Assembly (NCBI GenBank): GCA_015179025.1
Contig: WHUX01000019.1
Coordinates: 186,001-250,000 of the forward strand
Direction: 5' to 3'
DNA: 64,000 nucleotides
DNA from: Terfezia claveryi
Taxonomy: Eukaryota; Ascomycota; Pezizomycetes; Pezizales; Pezizaceae
This document shows positions 58,083 to 64,000 of the stretch, piece after piece. Numbering within the stretch: the first letter of the stretch is position 1; every line of letters begins with the position of its first letter. The notes under the pieces were generated by a model. That model did not search any database and was not told where the DNA came from. It worked only from the letters and a program-made list of their open reading frames with translations. The translations under genes were made by a program, and so were the position numbers.

Positions 58083-58549
58083 TTAGTCACTCCGCCCCCT
58101 TTTTCCCCCACCACCCCTTCTCCTCGCCCCACCACTCGCTCCTGATCCTGAGCCGGAGGGGTATGAGGATTGGCTGACTTTGCCATGGTCGTCATCGGTA
58201 GGGAGTCCAGCGAGAGCCTTTAATAGGCGGAGACGGACGCGGGGGATGCTCTGACGTTTGAGGGACCTCATTAGCCTGACAGTTAGATGATTGAGAGGAT
58301 GGGATTAGAGCGAGGAAGGGGAAGTGAGGGGAGGGGAGGGTAAGGCACCTCATCAGAAGCAATACTCCGCATTGCACCTACTTCCCATGACTCGAGGCCC
58401 ACGGTGGCGGCGTATCGGCGGTCGAGAACCTCGTAGGGGGTTATTCCAAGGGTGGATTTAGAGGAGCTTGATTGCGTGGTGGTGCTAGGGGAGGCAGGTG
58501 GAGGGGGGTTAGTGGTAGATTTTGTGGCTGAGGCGGAGGAGGTGGACAT
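58083..58549 (-). CDS. Unrecognised small protein, paralogue A
   Basis: Model: complement(join(58083..58250, 58349..58549)), 122 residues. It has a Ser/Thr/Pro-rich N terminus, then a conserved core ITPYEVLDRRYAATVGLESW, EVGAMRSIASDE, joined over a 98-bp phase-0 intron to SIPRVRLRLLKALAGLP, and a Gly/Arg/Lys-rich tail ending KRGRSD. The acceptor (ACGTCAG|AGC) was chosen because it gives the same core as paralogue B at 60843-61675, with the intron at the same place. I do not recognise the family. The basic glycine-rich tail suggests nucleic-acid contact or nuclear location, but that is speculation. Confidence 0.6.
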
Positions 58550-60842
58550 TTGCGGGTGCGGTGGCGGTCGCGGTCGCCGGCGCGGTTGTGGGTGATAGTA
58601 GTATGGTGATAGTGATGGGGCGTTGATGAGTTGTTAGTGCGTGCGGGAGAGTGTGGGTTTGTAACTGATAATCAGGTTCAGAGATGGATTGTCGGTGGGA
58701 AAGGCGCACGGGGAGGCTGGGTGTATATATGGTTGTATAGTGCTCTGCGTGGTTTTGGGGCGGGAAGGACCAGTGTAGCAGGCGGGATTGAGAGTGAGGG
58801 TAGGGGTGTTGATTTTCGTATTGATGTGAGGAATTGAGTTTGAGGTGTTGCGGGAGCAATTGCTGTATTGGTAGCTACTTTTGTATTATGTACTGTAGAT
58901 ACAGTACGGTTGGTTAGATAACCTAACTTATCGATGATTGGTTACACAAGAAAAGCGTTGAGACCTTTCCCCAAAAAATAAAAATAAAAATAAAAAATAA
59001 AAAAAACCAATACAAATAGATAAGGAGACACTGATTAAAAGTAACTACCTAGGACCTTTGATCTCCGAGAACAAACAGATCTTTAGGGATTAAGTACCTA
59101 GCTTTTTAAATAAAATGAATTTGATATTCTTAGACTGTTACCCTGAAACCAACCTCTATTTCTCTCTTATTCTAGATCCTTGCTTCTCCTTCCGGCGGCC
59201 TACTCCCACCCCCACCCTTTCTGCCGCTCACCTGCAGTATGTATAAGCGCATATTAATATTCAGCGGAACCTTGCATCAGGGGAAAAAAGAAGAAAAAAA
59301 AAAAAAAAAAAAAAAAAAAGGGGGGAAGCCCACTCACTCTCGATAGCGTCCCCATCCCTAGCAAATAGATTTCACAAATATAACAAAAACTTTCTATTTA
59401 ATGATAAAAGAGAGAATTAGATATTTTTTGATTTGGGGGGGGGGGGGAGGGGGTTTCAGGCAAAAAAAAAGATGCCTTTCTCTGCAAACAATATTACAAA
59501 AAGGAAATGCAGAATGTGAATTCCGGTAACAGAGGGGGGGCCCATAGGGATGAGTAATTTGGGGGAAAAAAAAAAGTATTATATTATGACGAACAAGGTA
59601 AAGTTTCTAATCTTTGCAGCATTCATTGAGGGCCTCACCGCTAGTGCACTGCGCTTGGGGAAATTTTACAACATGAGCAGTTGGTTTTGCATCTTGCGCT
59701 AGAATTTCAGACAAGCCCGATATTAGCTAATATAAGGAGATTTGGTGAGTCTGTGTTTTTGAAGTTTGATTTTTTCCACTGGGTTCAGATATGGTGGGTT
59801 GAATAGAGTGGAGTTTCAGCTGTTTGGTTGTTTAGCAAGGCACTGATGATTTGTTTATCATCTTTTTTTTTTTGTTTGTACCTATGTGGGTGACTGGTAT
59901 GTGATCGTCTGGAAAAGATCGAGCAGTTCCCCGTGCCCTTTCTAACTGGTACCCTGCTGTTACCGGTTAGGCAAATTCAAGAAACGACTCGATGATATTC
60001 TCACAAGGTCTACGTATGGGCAGTGATTAAGGTAGAAGTGAGGGTTGGAGAAAAAGGAGTATACGAGTAGGAGGAGAGGATGAAGCTAACTAATGCACAT
60101 GGGGGGTGTCTCTTGGGCGCAGAAAGAGGAGGGAACTGGACCACCATCCATAGCTCCTCCGTCAAGCCCATTCTCATCTCTTCCATCCCCCTCGCTATCA
60201 TGTCAACTCCCACCTGGTGTCCTTCCCCAACTTCATATCTATTTTATCACCAGCTTGCTCTCCCATCCCAAAATTCTCTCCAATCTTCACATTTTCCTCC
60301 GCCTGTATCTATTTCCCGAGTTTCCAAGTTCCCTGGTTACTATTCTCTCCACCCCTCTTCCCTTTGGCATCCCATCTGCCCTCTCTCCCCTTACCACCTC
60401 GCCCCACTGTCTCTATCACCAATCCCCAGTTTCCTCATATACCTATCACCGCCCTCATATTTCTACCACAATTAAGGCTAGTTGACTTGCCCATAAATCG
60501 ATTGTAAGTATCTTAAAAGGAGCAGCATGTGATATTTAACATGAAGAAATATGAACTGATGTCCAATTCAGACACTCAGCTAGTTTCCTTTGGAACTCAA
60601 CGCAAGAGATGAAGCCAACACCTCCACAATGACCACCAGGCCATGAACTGAAAAGCCAAAAAAGAAAGAATCGAACAGGCAACCATGCTGTGCAGTTACC
60701 CTGAACCTTCTCCCACTGAAGGCATACCATAGCTGTCGTCCCGCATTTGCCTACAACGCCTTAGCCAGACCAAAAAAATCTTCCTCTCTTAGCCCGCACT
60801 TGCCTACAACGCCTTAGCCTGATCCTGTTATAGCTGCATCTC
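58550..60842. other. Low-complexity intergenic DNA
   Basis: It holds A-rich tracts (58974-59005; 26 A at 59294-59319), a G run (59435-59447) and pyrimidine-rich DNA (60130-60470) whose ORFs read Ser/Pro/Leu in every frame. No gene is supportable. Confidence 0.6.
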
Positions 60843-61675
60843 TCAAAATTTCACCCTTTCCGGCAGTTCTTCAGCCTGCGAGCCCCCAAATGTACTCTCA
60901 CTACCCTCGTCATAATAAGATATATCTTCCTTCATGCTATCCTGCGGTCGGGGAGCATCGGGAGGTAATCCTGCAAGGGACTTTAACAGCCGCAAGCGTG
61001 TACGTGCAAGACTCTGCGTGCCACATTCTATGTCAGTCTCCAGTTTTCTCTCAAACCTACAAGATCCCTGGTATCAAGTGAATTTTGATTTTTTGGAGTG
61101 TTGGGAGCAGAAGATCCAGAAAGACTGCCAGGGTATCTATTCTCCCATAGATAACAGTGACAAACTCCCTCTCCAGGAAAAAAAGAAAAACACAAAACTT
61201 TTAAACGCACCTCCCTCTCCCCGCCGGCCCAAACGATCATGGTCCCCCTCTCCCACTTCTCTAACCCAACCGCACACGCATACCTCTTCTCCACAATCTC
61301 AAACGGCGTTCTCTCCACCTCACCCATGTCCTCCCCTGCCTTCCTCAATTCCTTCCCTACTCCCTTCCCTTCTCTTACTAACCCACTTCCCTTCCCCCTT
61401 CCACTACTACCTCTCTCCCCTGTCCCCTCCATCTCTCCAGATCCATTTCTCTTTACCACCCTCCCCTGCTGCAGGCCCCTAACCTGCACAACCTCCCTCG
61501 ACGGGACCTCCTCATCAGGAATCCGGCGCATAGCGGATATAGTCCCCGGGGACGACGGATATAGGGGTGCTTCGCTTAAGTCTGAGTCTGAGTCTGAGGC
61601 TTCGGAAGGGGGAGTGAGCCAGGAGACCTCGCCACGTGAGAGGGCGTCGAGAAAAGATATGCGGGGGACGACCAT
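60843..61675 (-). CDS. Unrecognised protein, paralogue B
   Basis: Model: complement(join(60843..61013, 61211..61675)), 211 residues. The first exon has an acidic Ser-rich segment (SEASDSDSDLSEAPLYPSSP), a Gly/Arg/Glu-rich linker and the core RTPFEIVEKRYACAVGLEKW, ERGTMIVWAGGERE. After a 197-bp phase-0 intron comes SLARTRLRLLKSLAGLPPDA and an acidic tail. The core aligns with paralogue A (58083-58549) at TP-E--..RYA-AVGLE-WE-G-M and RLRLLK-LAGLP, with the intron at the same position. The intron is long for this window and could hide a small exon (a second GTAG|GTTTGAG junction lies inside). Function unknown. Confidence 0.6.
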
Positions 61676-62038
61676 GGGTTATGGGGTGTGGTGGGTTAGG
61701 CGGGGTAGGGTGAGTGGGAAGAGATATGTTGGTGTTAATTTGTGTTGTTTGATCTCCCGTCTAGAAGCTATTTAGTTGGAGAAATGGGGAAGAAATGACC
61801 ACATATAGCCAAGAACTTGGTAAGTAGGCCGAGGAGATAAGCATTAAGTAGTGCTTGGGCGTGAGGGACTTTGGGCGTGAGGGACTTGCAGCTGCAGCCC
61901 AGCAGCACACGATTGATCTCGTGCTAGATTACATTGCATCACGGCGCCATAAATAATAATTTTTCAGATAAAACAACCAATAACAACCTTAGAAATAAAA
62001 AACCTTAGGATATGTCAAAAATGCGTAAGCACTAAAAC
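61676..62038. other. Intergenic, upstream of paralogue B
   Basis: Non-coding. GGGCGTGAGGGACTT occurs twice in tandem (about 61858-61890). Confidence 0.5.
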
Positions 62039-62908
62039 CTAGCTCCCCAAGTGCCTATAAGCCATGCATGAAATAAGTACTACTGTGTGTATCTTGAACA
62101 TAGAACACCACCAGTTTTGATGGTATTTCTTGCTTTTCCAACACACCCCTCCAAAAAAAAAACATAAATCCACATCCACTCCACATTCAATGTGATGCTT
62201 CTTACTTCTTCCCCTCCCGTCATCTGCACCACCACCACGGCCCCGTCTCCCCGCCGACCAACCCCCACTCCCCTCCTCTTCCTCCTTCCCCAGCAGCACA
62301 GAGTAAATGCACACCAACATCGCTCCCCAAGCCGCTAAGCCACACGGTACTAAACTCACCGCTGGCGCGGATAAATGTACAATTACTAGTCTCCTTGCAC
62401 CTAGGTGAGGTGGGGTCGGGAGGTTTGGGAGATTTGGTTGGTGGAAAAAGAGAGGAGAGGAGAGGTGGTTGCGGGGGTGTGTTGAGAAGTAGGTATTCCG
62501 GAGAGCGGTATGGGGCATCTTTAGTTTTAATTGTGGCGATGTCGGGTGCGGTTATTGGAGTGAATACCAGCATTTTCCATTTATACCCGAACCCTATACA
62601 GATTCCCTCTATACTCACTCATGTTCCAACCTGCCAAACCTTGCGCTTGCCGACGATCCTGCAACCAGTCTGTGCTCCCCCTTACACACCACCCCCTCAT
62701 CAGAGAAAGAGAAAAACACCACCTTACCCCAACTCCCCCTAACTCCCGCACCAGGATGACCGCCCTCCGGGTCCGAAATGACTGATATTTCACCAAGGCC
62801 GTCTTCCACCTGCGAAGGCGTATGGGCGAGAATGCGGTATCGACGGGGTACCCTCTTCCTCTCCACAGTGCCAATAGCACCGAAATCACCACCATCCCTG
62901 CTGCTCAT
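62039..62908 (-). CDS. Weak gene candidate, incomplete model
   Basis: The minus strand from 62908 reads MSSRDGGDFGAIGTVERKRV, PRRYRILAHTPSQVEDGLGE and ISVISDPEGGHP, which looks like coding sequence. A donor (G|GTGCGG) follows at 62751. A later frame (62039-62518) contains a hydrophobic segment, VHLSAPAVSLVPCGLAAWGA followed by MLVCIYSVLLG, which could be a membrane span, and then a Gly/Arg/Glu-rich tail. The junctions between them (possible 233-bp intron 62519-62751) are unconvincing. I recognise no family, and the second part may be noise. Confidence 0.25.
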
Positions 62909-64000
62909 ACTTTCCTCACTGAGCCTAGTCCGAGGGTGGTGGACCTGCTCCCGTCACAGGGACGGTCTCCACTTTCCTCTTAAAAATTCTCTTTGCCCCT
63001 CCAACCCCAGCGAAGACGCAATACTCAGCGATACATTACACTGATTGATCTCGATCCAGGGTATCTGTTGATTCCGGAGAAGTGGATACCAAAGCCACGT
63101 GTGGTAGATGGTGGTTCGGGCTGGTGACCCCGCAGACCAAGTCCCCAAACACGACTCACTAATCACACTCCTGATAAACGACGCTGAGATTCCCCTCTGA
63201 TGTCCCTCTAATGTTTAAGTAGGCTCCTGGGAGTTGGTGCTGGGCGAGTGCCTTTTTACGACGGAAAGCACTGCCGAAGTTCAGAGTCGCATAATCTTGT
63301 GATGCTCAATATCAAGCTCTGGAATATTGCCGTAGTTGTAATAAAATTATCTTTCTCCTTTTGTTTCTGCCGACCCCCCCCCCCCCCCACAAAATCCTGT
63401 TCGGCTCCTGCAGAACATATCTTCAATCCCGTGTCACGTTGAACGGTGTCCATTTCTGTCGATTCGATTCATGCTGCTCATGCAGGTTTCGCTTTGTTTA
63501 TAAATATATTCTCCTCTCACCCTCCCCGCTCCCGTCCCCGCTCCCGCTCAAGAACCCCAATAAGTTATTTCTTACATATCGCAATTTCCCTTGTACGTCC
63601 TTTTTCGCAAATTATCGTTGATGGCCCGTGCATGTTGCCCACTATATGTACCGAAAGGACTTACCAAAAGGACAGGATGATATTCCGGACGTTAGCACAC
63701 GACAATTTCGCAAATTCCTGGGTTTAGTTATCTGCCTCGTCACTGATCGATCACCACCTGGCCGGCCTGGGACCACCGTTAGCAAGTGTACACCTCACAT
63801 GTACTTTGCAAAAAGAAAATAAAGGGGAGAAAATAAACTAAAGCCAGAGGTATATCAATCTCAGAATACCCTCAAAAATAAAAGGTATGGAGATAAGAAA
63901 AAGAAAAGTAAAGATAGTTTTACATGCCCCATTATATAGAGAGCCTTCAATCCACTCCCAAGAAACCGCTAGCAGTGGGAGGTACAGCATCTCAGACAAT
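62909..64000. other. Right-edge intergenic DNA
   Basis: No supportable gene. It holds a 15-base C run (63374-63388) and a CCCGCTCCCGT tandem (about 63524-63547). Confidence 0.55.

Noticed and set aside
58509..58859. 116-codon minus-strand ORF upstream of paralogue A
   Set aside because: It overlaps the start of paralogue A in another frame and is His/Ser/Thr/Pro-rich. It is probably the 5' UTR.
60080..60507. Three overlapping ORFs of 96-131 codons
   Set aside because: All three plus-strand frames are open only because the DNA is pyrimidine-rich. The products are Ser/Pro/Leu/Phe low complexity.

Overview
The window is nuclear DNA of a filamentous ascomycete (Pezizomycotina). This is inferred from genes with many short GT-AG introns (about 48-107 bases, several with GCTAAC-type branch sites), from a fungal gene set (Dsc3 of the Dsc ligase complex, a KRE6/SKN1 glucan protein, a Hul4-type HECT ligase, a fungal ADAM protease, a D-arabinitol-type dehydrogenase), and from a retrotransposon whose two LTRs differ only by C-to-T and G-to-A changes, as repeat-induced point mutation leaves. 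Genes are widely spaced. Class and species cannot be fixed from the sequence.

Left part (1-31.5 kb): the 3' end of a probable HIT zinc-finger gene at the edge; an unrecognised coiled-coil protein; a BTB/POZ protein; DSC3 followed by an eight-exon zinc alcohol/polyol dehydrogenase (both minus strand); a long gene-poor stretch; a four-exon HECT E3 ligase (Hul4-like); ribosomal protein L3 with a 7-base micro-exon; and a GH16 KRE6/SKN1 beta-1,6-glucan synthesis protein.

Middle (32-43 kb): a mobile-element block. A Ty1/copia element (32089-37647, minus strand) has 5-bp target duplications, a primer-binding site matching the anticodon arm of initiator tRNA-Met, and a decayed gag-pol. Two same-orientation 248-bp terminal-inverted-repeat elements sit inside its reverse transcriptase. 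Beside it lie a Tc1/mariner fossil and an LTR/PBS remnant of a second copia-like element. A short motif, TAGTCTGGTTGGCAC or variants, recurs across the whole window and often forms small inverted repeats.

Right part (43-64 kb): acetyl-CoA synthetase, an ADAM metalloprotease, a possible mitochondrial protein of unknown function, a Pol iota-like Y-family DNA polymerase with a C-terminal zinc finger, a mitochondrial pyruvate/branched-chain dehydrogenase kinase, and two diverged paralogues of an unrecognised small protein family, followed by low-complexity DNA with one weak gene candidate. The genes are ordinary single-copy chromosomal loci and do not form a metabolic cluster. Acetyl-CoA synthetase and the PDH-type kinase both bear on acetyl-CoA supply, but nothing shows that they are co-regulated.

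Exon boundaries below were read by hand from splice signals and reading-frame continuity. They are predictions that transcript data could correct.
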